Shown in pieces: positions 28,949 through 36,907 of a DNA stretch of 64,000 nt. Under the pieces are notes generated by a model. It saw nothing but the letters and a program-made list of their open reading frames with translations, was not told the origin of the DNA and ran no database searches. Position 1 is the stretch's first letter; each line of letters begins with the position of its first letter. The position numbers and the translations under genes were made by a program. The DNA comes from Maridesulfovibrio ferrireducens (GTDB lineage Bacteria; Desulfobacterota; Desulfovibrionia; Desulfovibrionales; Desulfovibrionaceae): contig NZ_FNGA01000007.1 of assembly GCF_900101105.1 (NCBI RefSeq), positions 1-64,000 on the forward strand, given 5' to 3'.

Positions 28949-28989
28949 AACAAAAGTTAAACGGGCCGGAAGAGTGAGCTTCCGACCCG
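28949..28989 (-). terminator. Terminator of the rnf operon / candidate small RNA
   Basis: CGGGCCGGAAG (28962-28972) pairs with CTTCCGACCCG (28979-28989), 10 of 11 pairs with a 6-base loop. On the minus strand it is followed by TTTAACTTTTG, a usable T tract; on the plus strand there is none. Confidence 0.65.
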
Positions 28990-29150
28990 CTTAAGGGGTC
29001 GTGGGAAGTGAGGTTGGTCTTCCCTTATGCAGATTGCCGTTTTCCGATTTGACCTGCAGATGCCCAGAACCGGAGTACAGGTTACTCCGATTTTACAGGT
29101 GCAAGCGACTTAGGGATTGAGGAGGTTAGTCACTTGCTTTCAGTCAACGA
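28953..29150 (-). ncRNA. Candidate structured RNA in the 3' region of the rnf operon
   Basis: The gap between apbE and the ABC operon is packed with hairpins. GCAAGCGACT (29101-29110) pairs with AGTCACTTGC (29128-29137) at 9 of 10 positions. CGGAGTA (29071-29077) pairs perfectly with TACTCCG (29083-29089). GGGAAG (29003-29008) pairs with CTTCCC (29019-29024). ACCTG (29052-29056) can pair with either of two ACAGGT copies. Read on the minus strand, the loops are C/U-rich, including AACCTCCTCAATCCCTA, which is complementary to ribosome-binding sites, and the series ends in the terminator at 28962-28989. That fits a small RNA processed from, or transcribed at, the 3' end of the rnf operon. Strand and existence are inferred; no known family was recognised. 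Confidence 0.4.
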
Positions 29151-29185
29151 CACGCTATTTAATTAATCATTAAAAATAGAGATTA

Positions 29186-30238
29186 CTAAACTCTTACCAT
29201 ACAATTCCAATTTTTAGAACTTAATTTTTTTTCTAAAGCATTGACTATCAAACATTCACTATTTTTTTGTTCATTAACAAAATTAATGCTGTTTTGAGGA
29301 GTCATAACAAACGCGGAAGTGGAAAGTGCGTCCGCTTGCATAACAGTGGGAGCGGTGACTGAAACACTCAAACTCTGTGTGGGGGATACGGCGGTGCGCG
29401 GGTCAACTACATGATGATGAAACCGGTCCGCATCAAAATAAACTTCATATCCACCGGAAGTGGCAACGGCCGCATCTTTAAGTTGAATTACAGCAGGGTA
29501 ATTTCCCTTTTTAGCAGGATCTTCAATAGCAACAATCCAAGGCTGACCTTTAGAGCGTTCACCACCGGCACGAATGTCACCACCTGCGTTAATCAGGTGA
29601 TTGACCACACCGTTTGCAGACAAAATTTCAGAGGCACAATCAACAATAAACCCTTTGCCAATGCCATCAAGAGTCACAGCCATGCCCTGCTTGCCGAAAC
29701 TAATTTCTCTATTAGAGATTTTAAGTGCATCTGAATCTACAAGAGCCAGCGCATCATCCAGATCGTTTCTGGTAAGATTTATCTGTCCTTTAGGATTGGC
29801 ATGCTTGCTCAGCATTTCCACAACAGGAAGAACCGTGGCATCAAAAGCACCTTTAGAACAGCTGTTGAATGTCTGAGCTTTTTTCATAACGTAAAATAAT
29901 TCCGGAGCCACATCAGTTAATCTGCCCGTTTCGTTAAGTACGGATACAGGTGTGTTGGACTGATGACGGTCAAACAATGCTGCAAGGCGATCAATTTCAG
30001 CAAAAGCCTTGGCTGTAGCCTGTTCTGCCGCATTTTTTGATTCATGCAGAGCTGTAATGGCTACATAAGTTCCCATGAGAAAACGAGTTTCGCTGACTTT
30101 ATAACGCCTGTCGCCTATACGCATAGCACTGGCGATGCGCATAGCTGCAGCAACCGGAGTTGATACGAATGCCGCTCCGATTCCAGTTGCAGCGAGAGTT
30201 TTCATAAATGAACGTCTGGAAAAACTATTTTTAGGCAC
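29186..30238 (-). CDS. apbE: FAD:protein FMN transferase
   Basis: A 350-residue ApbE, which attaches FMN covalently to threonines of exported flavoproteins, here most simply RnfG. The N-terminus carries a twin-arginine export motif (SRRSFMK, 7-13) and a hydrophobic segment, so it acts folded in the periplasm. Family motifs are present: LDGIGKG, NAGGDIRAGG, the HHHVVDPRT segment and the metal-binding ADALSTSAFV. It is the last gene of the rnf operon, 3 bases after rnfB. Confidence 0.93.
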   Translation of the reverse strand: MPKNSFSRRSFMKTLAATGIGAAFVSTPVAAAMRIASAMRIGDRRYKVSETRFLMGTYVAITALHESKNAAEQATAKAFAEIDRLAALFDRHQSNTPVSVLNETGRLTDVAPELFYVMKKAQTFNSCSKGAFDATVLPVVEMLSKHANPKGQINLTRNDLDDALALVDSDALKISNREISFGKQGMAVTLDGIGKGFIVDCASEILSANGVVNHLINAGGDIRAGGERSKGQPWIVAIEDPAKKGNYPAVIQLKDAAVATSGGYEVYFDADRFHHHVVDPRTAVSPTQSLSVSVTAPTVMQADALSTSAFVMTPQNSINFVNEQKNSECLIVNALEKKLSSKNWNCMVRV

Positions 30239-30241
30239 GCC

Positions 30242-32356
30242 CTACTCCTTGTCCAGCTCAGAGAATTTCTGCACATCAGCATCTTGAGCATACTCAGCAC
30301 CGGCTTCAGCGTCGTAGCAGGTCAATCCACAACGGAGACAACGACTGCCTTCTTTACGGGCCGCCTCGTAAACAATGGAACCTTTGACCTCTTCCTTGAA
30401 TGTAAATCTACGTTCCTCAACAGAAATTTCCGGAACTTTGATTTTAGGAATGGTATAGGTCACTGCCATGTTCTTAAGAATAGTTTCCGGGATAACACGA
30501 AGCTGAGGATTCTTCGGCTCGGGAATAGCCCCTTCGGTGATAAAGTGGTGAATACCACGCGCGGCCCGTCTTCCATCAGCTACCGCCTGAATAAGAATAC
30601 TGCGACCGGAGTGAACTTCCCCACCGACAAACACATTGGGGTATTTGGTTTGCAAAGAAAGAGTATCTGCTTCGATTCCACCTGTTTTCTTATTTATAGC
30701 AAAACAAGACGCACCGTCTTCATCCATAAAAGGAGTGGTATCTATCATACGTGTGGTTGCGACAACAATCAGATCCGCGTCTATAACTGTTTCAGTTCCC
30801 TCAACAGGTTTAGGGATTCCTGTAGCTTTCTTGGGGTCATCATACTGAACTTCGCAATATTCAATGCCGCGGACTTTTCCGTCTTCGGCAAGAATACGGG
30901 TCGGTCTTGTCAAGAATTTAAGATCACTGCCCAGCTCAGCAGCACGTTTAACTTCGTTCTTGTTGGCGGACATTTTACGCTGAATACAATCTATTAATGA
31001 AGTTACATCGCAACCAAGACGGGCTGCACTGCGAACAACATCCATAGCAGTGTTGGTGTCACCGATAACAACGACTTTTCTGCCTTTTAAATCTGTTATG
31101 GACTTACCAACCTGATCAAGGAAAGTAATGGCATCCACAACGCCTTCGGCTTCAATATTTTCAAGCTTAAGTGCAGGAACTTTCCATGCTCCGGTTGCAA
31201 TAAAGATTGCTTCGTAACCTTCTTCCTCAAGACTCTTAATAGTAATATCCTTACCGAATTCAACTCCGGTATGCACATCGACTCCAAGATCGAGGATAGA
31301 CTGAACTTCCCAGTCAACAACCTTTGCAGGCAAGCGGTATTCAGGAATAATCCCCTTCATCATACCACCTATCTGTTCACGCTTTTCAAAGATGACAGGC
31401 TCATGGCCGATACGGCGCAAGAAATATGCACAGGAAAGACCTGCCGGTCCCCCGCCTATAATCGCAACCTTATGACCTGTAGCCGGATTACAATCCAGCT
31501 TGAGGCGTGAACCGGAGTTCATTTCCCAGTCCGCAACGAAACGATGCAAGGAGTGGATGGCAACGCCGTCATCAGCAATATTACGGCGGCAGATAGTTTC
31601 ACACGGGGCAGGACAAAGACGCCCCACTGCCAGCGGAAGCGGATTACGCTCCTTAATGGTCAGCAGTGCTCCGCGCATGTCACCGAGCTTCATCTGATGA
31701 ATATATGTGCGAACGTCTATCTGAGCCGGACATTTCTGCATGCAAGGAGCCAGACAGTCGTCAATTTTATTAAGGTGCAGAAGGTCCATAGTCATACCGC
31801 TGATACGGATGGCTCCGGTGGGACAAACATCGGCACATTTACCGCAGGAGCGGCAGACGTTCATATCTACTACAGGGATACCGTCATCATTAAGACGGAT
31901 AGCATCAAAACCGCAAACCTTGACGCAAGAGCCAAGCCCTATACAACCAAGCCCGCAAGTTTTTTCGCCGCCGTAAAGCAATGCTTCAGCGCGGCAATCT
32001 TCAACGCCCTCATAGTCAAACAGTAAATTTGCGCGAGAACCGCCTGTACAGATATTATTTGCAATCTTGGGTTCTTTGAATGCAGCATCTACGCCCATGA
32101 TTAATGCTATATTTTCTGCAATCTCAGCACCGCCCGCAACGCATATTTCAGGACCGGCTTTGCCTTGAACAATTGCTCCCGCAGCAGCAGAACAACCGGG
32201 ATAACCACAACCACCACAGTTTGCGCCGGGAAAACAGCCTTCAACCTTTGCAATACGCGGATCTTCCTCCACGTGCAGAACTCTTGATGCCACAGCCAGA
32301 ACAGAGGCCGCGGTGAGACCCAGTAAAAATAGAATCAGAATAGAAGAAGTTACCAT
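30242..32356 (-). CDS. rnfB: RnfB fused to a GltD-like FAD/NAD(P) oxidoreductase
   Basis: A 704-residue fusion; ordinary RnfB is about 180-330. One membrane helix (1-26) is followed by the RnfB Fe-S domain with Cys47, 50, 55 and 72. A ferredoxin-type pair follows with cysteines from 134 to 148 and 168 to 178. From about 200 the protein is a GltD/NfnB-like module: a cysteine-rich N-domain (Cys201-256), an FAD loop GGGPAG (301-306) and a second Rossmann loop GDTNTA (432-437). A cysteine motif RCLRCGLTC lies near the C-terminus. In GltD the second loop reads GGGNTA-like, so the middle Gly is Thr here, and the arginines that bind NADPH phosphate are not evident. RnfB takes electrons from ferredoxin; the extra flavoprotein gives another entry or exit point. 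Confidence 0.88.
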   Translation of the reverse strand: MVTSSILILFLLGLTAASVLAVASRVLHVEEDPRIAKVEGCFPGANCGGCGYPGCSAAAGAIVQGKAGPEICVAGGAEIAENIALIMGVDAAFKEPKIANNICTGGSRANLLFDYEGVEDCRAEALLYGGEKTCGLGCIGLGSCVKVCGFDAIRLNDDGIPVVDMNVCRSCGKCADVCPTGAIRISGMTMDLLHLNKIDDCLAPCMQKCPAQIDVRTYIHQMKLGDMRGALLTIKERNPLPLAVGRLCPAPCETICRRNIADDGVAIHSLHRFVADWEMNSGSRLKLDCNPATGHKVAIIGGGPAGLSCAYFLRRIGHEPVIFEKREQIGGMMKGIIPEYRLPAKVVDWEVQSILDLGVDVHTGVEFGKDITIKSLEEEGYEAIFIATGAWKVPALKLENIEAEGVVDAITFLDQVGKSITDLKGRKVVVIGDTNTAMDVVRSAARLGCDVTSLIDCIQRKMSANKNEVKRAAELGSDLKFLTRPTRILAEDGKVRGIEYCEVQYDDPKKATGIPKPVEGTETVIDADLIVVATTRMIDTTPFMDEDGASCFAINKKTGGIEADTLSLQTKYPNVFVGGEVHSGRSILIQAVADGRRAARGIHHFITEGAIPEPKNPQLRVIPETILKNMAVTYTIPKIKVPEISVEERRFTFKEEVKGSIVYEAARKEGSRCLRCGLTCYDAEAGAEYAQDADVQKFSELDKE

Positions 32357-32380
32357 TTTAATATATCCTTGATTGTCCGG

Positions 32381-32956
32381 TTAAGCGGCCATTCCCTGAA
32401 AAGCGAAAAACACCAGTGACATGACACCGGCCATAATCAGAGCGATCGGTACACCTCTGAAAACATACGGAACCGGAGCAATATCCAGTCTTTCCCGGAT
32501 AGACGAAATAATAACCAGAGCAATCAGAAAGCCGATACCTGAAGCCAACCCGTACATCATAGATTTGATAAATGAGTATTCGTTGCGCTGTACCATAATT
32601 GCCACACCGAGCACCGCACAGTTGGTGGTGATGAGCGGCAGAAAAAGCCCCAGTGATTTATATAGAGGCGGAAGAACTTTCTTGAGGAACATCTCAACAA
32701 ACTGCACAAGTGATGCAATGACCAGAATAAAAACAATGGTCTGTAAATACTCAAGACCGTAAGGAATGAGCACATACTGATGCAGGGGCCAAGTTAGAGC
32801 TGTAGCCATCAGAACAACAAATATAACTGCTCCACCCATTCCCATCGCAACATCTGTAGACTTGGAGGTTCCCATGAAGGGACAAGCCCCGAGGTACTGA
32901 ACCAGTACAATGTTGTTTATGAAAATCGCAGAGATAAACAGCAGGAAATATTCCAT
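32381..32956 (-). CDS. rnfA: Rnf complex subunit A
   Basis: A 191-residue integral membrane protein with six predicted helices. The two cysteines that hold the shared membrane [2Fe-2S] cluster are kept, in LGACPFMG and TTNCAVLG. RnfA and RnfE are inverted-topology relatives that form the central electron path and ion channel. Both neighbours in the operon are within 25 bases. Confidence 0.95.
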   Translation of the reverse strand: MEYFLLFISAIFINNIVLVQYLGACPFMGTSKSTDVAMGMGGAVIFVVLMATALTWPLHQYVLIPYGLEYLQTIVFILVIASLVQFVEMFLKKVLPPLYKSLGLFLPLITTNCAVLGVAIMVQRNEYSFIKSMMYGLASGIGFLIALVIISSIRERLDIAPVPYVFRGVPIALIMAGVMSLVFFAFQGMAA

Positions 32957-32973
32957 TTTAATAAACCTTTCTC

Positions 32974-33660
32974 TTATTTAGCGTTGAGATTTTCAATGCC
33001 GCCGCAGGCACCGCAAGAGGCACAGCCGGAATTCATTAACTCAGGAGGAGCCTCACCCCTTCTACGACTCAGGTACCTGTTCAGGGCGTTCATGGAAGCC
33101 AGAATTACTCCCAGCCCGATAAATGCCCCGGGAGCCATACTCATAAGGGCCGCAGGCTCAAAAGATTCCCACATAACCTGAGTTCCAAAGATGGTTCCAT
33201 TTCCCAGCATTTCGCGAAGTGCGCCCAGAAAAGTCAGTGACACAGTAAAACCGATTCCCATACCGAGTGCATCCGCAACGGACAAGAGAACCCCGTTCTT
33301 AGAAGCAAAAGCTTCAGCGCGCCCCAAAATCAGGCAATTTACAACAATAAGCGGAACAAAAATGCCAAGTTTTAAATAAAGCGGATAGACGTAAGCCTGC
33401 ATGAGCAACTCAACGGCAACAACTAAAGACGCTGCAATTACGATAAAACAAGCAATACGAACTTTCGCAGGGATAATTTTTCTAAGACATGAAATGATCA
33501 TGTTGGACATGGTTAAAACAGAAAGGACAGCTATTCCCATACCCAGTCCGTTTTCCGCAGTGGAAGTAACCGCCAGTGTGGGACACAGACCTAAAAGCAC
33601 CCTGAACGGAGGAAGTTCTACCCAGAGTCCCTTGATAAATTCTTTGACTATACGGCTCAT
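32974..33660 (-). CDS. rnfE: Rnf complex subunit E with a cysteine-rich tail
   Basis: A 228-residue membrane subunit, partner of RnfA. Cysteines in LLGLCPTLAV and IVVNCLILG would ligate the shared [2Fe-2S] cluster. The core is normal, but the C-terminus carries an extra soluble tail with CASCGAC, three cysteines spaced like a metal or Fe-S ligand set, which standard RnfE lacks. Confidence 0.93.
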   Translation of the reverse strand: MSRIVKEFIKGLWVELPPFRVLLGLCPTLAVTSTAENGLGMGIAVLSVLTMSNMIISCLRKIIPAKVRIACFIVIAASLVVAVELLMQAYVYPLYLKLGIFVPLIVVNCLILGRAEAFASKNGVLLSVADALGMGIGFTVSLTFLGALREMLGNGTIFGTQVMWESFEPAALMSMAPGAFIGLGVILASMNALNRYLSRRRGEAPPELMNSGCASCGACGGIENLNAK

Positions 33661-33669
33661 GGAGTCTCC

Positions 33670-34239
33670 TTATGAATTCTTCCAGATCATATTGATCTCA
33701 GGCTTGATGGACTGATAAACTTTAATGGCCTTGCGTACAGCTTCCACAGTTCCGACAGAAGAATATGTCGCACCGGAAATACCGTCGATGTCGCCACCCT
33801 TGGATGTCACCTGCATGGAATCAAGACCGTGAGCCGTGAACTTACGGGTAAAGGAATGTTCCACGATACGTGTTCCAAGCCCCGGTGTTTCTGTCTGGGT
33901 AGTGATGCCGATACCGAGAAGTTCATCCTTCTGCACATCAAACCCGACCATAACCCCGATGTTGCCGGAATAACCGGATGCGAAAGTTTCAAGGGCAATG
34001 CCGACCAGCTTACCATCCTTCACAGCGGGGAAAATAGTCACATCCTTTACCTTCACACGTTCCATAATTGGATCATTGTCACGGTTTTCAAGGACTGAAA
34101 GGAGAGCCGGCCCCTGAACATAGGTCAAAACCTGTTGCTCAATCTGACTTTTAGTGGCCTGTTTCAAGTTAACCAGCAAAGCCCCGGAGGACGCGCAGAT
34201 TACGGACAGAACCACAAGCATATATATTATTTCACGCAC
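33670..34239 (-). CDS. rnfG: Rnf complex subunit G (covalent-FMN subunit)
   Basis: A 189-residue subunit with one N-terminal membrane helix and a periplasmic FMN-binding domain. TQTETPGLGTRI and the flavinylation motif SGATYS (Ser155 to Ser160, with Thr158 the attachment site) are intact. It is the expected substrate of ApbE encoded in the same operon. It starts 3 bases after rnfD in the operon. Confidence 0.94.
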   Translation of the reverse strand: MREIIYMLVVLSVICASSGALLVNLKQATKSQIEQQVLTYVQGPALLSVLENRDNDPIMERVKVKDVTIFPAVKDGKLVGIALETFASGYSGNIGVMVGFDVQKDELLGIGITTQTETPGLGTRIVEHSFTRKFTAHGLDSMQVTSKGGDIDGISGATYSSVGTVEAVRKAIKVYQSIKPEINMIWKNS

Positions 34240-34242
34240 GAC

Positions 34243-35214
34243 TTATCTGCCTCCGAAAGGTTTTGGCCGAACCCTGTCCAAAAGAGGAGTGAGCAGATTT
34301 GCCACCATTATGGCAAAAGGCACACCGTCAGGATAAACACCGTAGACCCGAATAATTATCACCATGGCTCCGGCAATCAGTCCGAAAAGAACTTGCGGAA
34401 TTTTGCCTACAGGACTGGAGGAAACATCAGGGGCCAGAAAGAAGGCTCCAAACATTACTGATCCGGTTAATAGATGGAATATAGGATTTGCGTAAATTTC
34501 AGGATCGATTATCCAGAAAATTCCAGAAGTTACAGCCACTCCGACTAAAAAAGCCGCGGGAATAAAAACCCGCACCCAACCGGTAGTAATGAGGAAAATT
34601 CCTCCCGCCAGAACTGCAATTATCTGGGAAGAACCAAGCCCGCCGAGTTGTTGCCCGAGGAAAAGATCCATGTAGTTGAACTGATCAAGACTCTCGAGAC
34701 CAAAAAATTTAAGCTGATCTAAGGGAGCGTTGATAATGAAATGGGAAAGATTCAGGTCGATATCCATGGCAGCAGGCCATGAAAGACGACAAAACGCCCA
34801 GGCAACAAGTGGTGCACAAATGGGGTTGGTACCGAATCCGCCGAAGACCGTGCGGCCCATGACGATAGTCAGAACAGAGCCGCAAACCACTACCCACCAT
34901 GGTGCAGTTGCCGGAAGCAGAAAGGCAAAAAGAATGCCTTCATATAATGCTGTGAAATTATCTACATTGATGTCGCGGTCCTGCATCTTGAGACAAATAG
35001 CTTCAGTGATTACAGCCACTGATCCCGCAAGGCCGACAGTTGAAAGTGCAGACAAGCCGAACATATTGAAAGCCATGATCAGTGCAGGCAGCAGCGCCAG
35101 AAGATGATACTGCATCATCTTCGTCAAAGTACGTCTGCTGCGCCAGTGAGGAGCAGGCGAAACCGTGAGCCTGACTGCAATGTTCGACATTGCTTTAATT
35201 ACTGGTGGAGTCAT
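34243..35214 (-). CDS. rnfD: Rnf complex subunit D lacking the usual FMN threonine
   Basis: A 323-residue membrane subunit with about nine helices; GGFGTNP near 124-130 and the LFLGQQLGGLGSSQ stretch match the family. In standard RnfD a SGATPLA-type motif before that stretch carries covalent FMN on Thr. Here the corresponding residues (about 160-168) read FIINAPLDQ, with no Thr or Ser at the attachment position. Covalent flavin is therefore unlikely by the usual chemistry. The protein otherwise looks intact and is placed normally in the operon. Confidence 0.9.
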   Translation of the reverse strand: MTPPVIKAMSNIAVRLTVSPAPHWRSRRTLTKMMQYHLLALLPALIMAFNMFGLSALSTVGLAGSVAVITEAICLKMQDRDINVDNFTALYEGILFAFLLPATAPWWVVVCGSVLTIVMGRTVFGGFGTNPICAPLVAWAFCRLSWPAAMDIDLNLSHFIINAPLDQLKFFGLESLDQFNYMDLFLGQQLGGLGSSQIIAVLAGGIFLITTGWVRVFIPAAFLVGVAVTSGIFWIIDPEIYANPIFHLLTGSVMFGAFFLAPDVSSSPVGKIPQVLFGLIAGAMVIIIRVYGVYPDGVPFAIMVANLLTPLLDRVRPKPFGGR

Positions 35215-35285
35215 ATTTTAACCTTTAAATCGAAAACTTGTATGTTTTACCGGCTAATCCGGTGACTAATGTCATGCCACTAAGA

Positions 35286-36425
35286 CTATTCAGCCTTACC
35301 GCTGACCCTGAGTTGATCCTTGGCAAAACGGATATATTGCAGGATGGGTCGTCTGACCGTACAATTGAAGGAACACAGACCGCATTCAAAACAACTGTCC
35401 AGATCATACTTCTTCGCCATTTCGAACTTCTCGTACTCCGCATAACGGCTGATCAGATTCGGGAGAATTCGAGCAGGACAGCTCAAAACGCATTCGCCGC
35501 AGTTGATACAGGTTGTATCTTCAACTGACGGAAATTCACCTGCTGAAATAATAAACAATCCGTGATCACCCTTTTTCACGCCTTCATCCAGACTATAGAC
35601 AGCCTCACCGCGGAAAGGTCCGCCGAGAACAGCCTTGTCACCGGACTTAACAGGTATATCCAGCTCATTAAGCAGATGACGGATTGGTGTTCCCAAAGGC
35701 ACACGGTAATTATGTCCGCAAATGGTCATTATGGTGTCAGTTACAGGCAGACCGTTTTTGGCGGCCAGACCGAGATTGTAAACGTCCATAATGCTCATAA
35801 TTTTGGTGTCGTCACAAAACTCGTTTCCTGTGACAGCTTTAATTACGAGAGCATTAAGAGAATTAGGATATTTAGGCTTAACCGAAACAGATTCAGTTCC
35901 GGAAAGAGAATAAGAAGTCCCGCGCGCCACCGCCAACATTGTATGTATAGGAGTGATCAAGGATTCAGCCAGACGGAGTCCGGTTTCAAGAATCTCTTTT
36001 TCACATTCAAGAAGCAGTTCGGCTACAAAAATACCGGGCTCAGGATTGAGACCGTTTATGACTAAATTGTCACAGTGGGAAGAAAGCGGGGCTATATCAA
36101 TGCCCAGTTGCTGCAAAGTATGCAGAAGGTCTTTTCCAGGCCCCATAGACTGCACATCAACCGGTTCAACTGAATTTTCACCACAATCACATTTTATGGT
36201 CAGGTGATGGTAATTAACCTTTGTTGCCTTGCCGGAAGCGGAAGCATGGTATGCGCCGCCGAATTTTGACGGATGTTCAGCAATTATCTCGCCACGGGCA
36301 ACGCTCTGCCCTTTCTTTGCTTTCAGAACAAGGTTGCGCACCCGGATATTGATCTCAGAGGGTGCGGTGATATCATTTATTATGTTCAGAACATCTGATT
36401 CGAGTGAATAATGAATCTTAAGCAT
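35286..36425 (-). CDS. rnfC: Rnf complex subunit C lacking the NADH/FMN loop
   Basis: A 379-residue protein, shorter than the usual 430 or more. The N-terminal barrel-sandwich region and two C-terminal 4Fe-4S sets are kept (Cys306, 309, 312, 316 and Cys345, 348, 351, 355). The glycine-rich GxGGAGFPT loop that binds FMN and NADH should precede LVINGLNPEP; here that place (about 107-118) reads QLGIDIAPLSSH with no glycine-rich loop. The AECEP segment is also changed to LNPEP. It probably passes electrons through its Fe-S clusters without oxidising NADH. It starts 5 bases after the cytochrome gene. Confidence 0.9.
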   Translation of the reverse strand: MLKIHYSLESDVLNIINDITAPSEINIRVRNLVLKAKKGQSVARGEIIAEHPSKFGGAYHASASGKATKVNYHHLTIKCDCGENSVEPVDVQSMGPGKDLLHTLQQLGIDIAPLSSHCDNLVINGLNPEPGIFVAELLLECEKEILETGLRLAESLITPIHTMLAVARGTSYSLSGTESVSVKPKYPNSLNALVIKAVTGNEFCDDTKIMSIMDVYNLGLAAKNGLPVTDTIMTICGHNYRVPLGTPIRHLLNELDIPVKSGDKAVLGGPFRGEAVYSLDEGVKKGDHGLFIISAGEFPSVEDTTCINCGECVLSCPARILPNLISRYAEYEKFEMAKKYDLDSCFECGLCSFNCTVRRPILQYIRFAKDQLRVSGKAE

Positions 36426-36430
36426 CTAAC

Positions 36431-36907
36431 CTACCTCGCGTGGCATTTGTAGCAGGAATCTTCACCATAAGGCCCACCGTCTGACTCATGGCAACTCATA
36501 CATTGCCCGTGGAAAGCATCCGCTCTCAAAGGGATATTCTCAGTGTCAGGTTTATCCTCTTCTGCCAAAGGACCTGTGGGAATATCATCATGGCAACGCA
36601 GACATGCTTCTTTACTGGGGAAATTCTTTTGGTGCTGCGCTTTGAACTCTTCATCAAACGCAGCAGGATGACAGGACCCGCAAGCTATAGGTAGCTCCTG
36701 ACCAATGTCGTCATGGTGACAATCTGCACACTCATACCCATACTCTTCAGCATGATTTAAATGAGTAAAGATCACTCTTCCGCCGCTGTTATCCATGACA
36801 ACGCGAACCGGATTTCCCTGAACAGAGGGAATGAAAAGAAAACCCGCTACAGCCGCAAGGGACAAAACAGCAACAATTAAAGTTAGTGGGATATATCTAT
36901 TGTTCAA
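36431..36907 (-). CDS. Membrane-anchored pentahaem cytochrome c of the Rnf operon
   Basis: A 158-residue protein with an uncleaved N-terminal membrane anchor (about 6-27) and five CxxCH haem sites at 60, 76, 102, 136 and 152. Spare histidines near each site suggest bis-His, cytochrome c3/c7-like haems. I choose TTG 36907 because AAGGA lies upstream; the frame is open to 36967 and a GTG at 36937 is also possible. It is the first gene of the rnf operon, as a multihaem cytochrome is in Methanosarcina acetivorans rnf. Its likely job is to exchange electrons between periplasmic c-type cytochromes and the Rnf complex. Confidence 0.88.
   Translation of the reverse strand: MNNRYIPLTLIVAVLSLAAVAGFLFIPSVQGNPVRVVMDNSGGRVIFTHLNHAEEYGYECADCHHDDIGQELPIACGSCHPAAFDEEFKAQHQKNFPSKEACLRCHDDIPTGPLAEEDKPDTENIPLRADAFHGQCMSCHESDGGPYGEDSCYKCHAR

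Noticed and set aside
30284-30997. 237-codon frame antisense to rnfB
   Set aside because: Long but entirely opposite the GltD-like domain; no start signal and no motifs.
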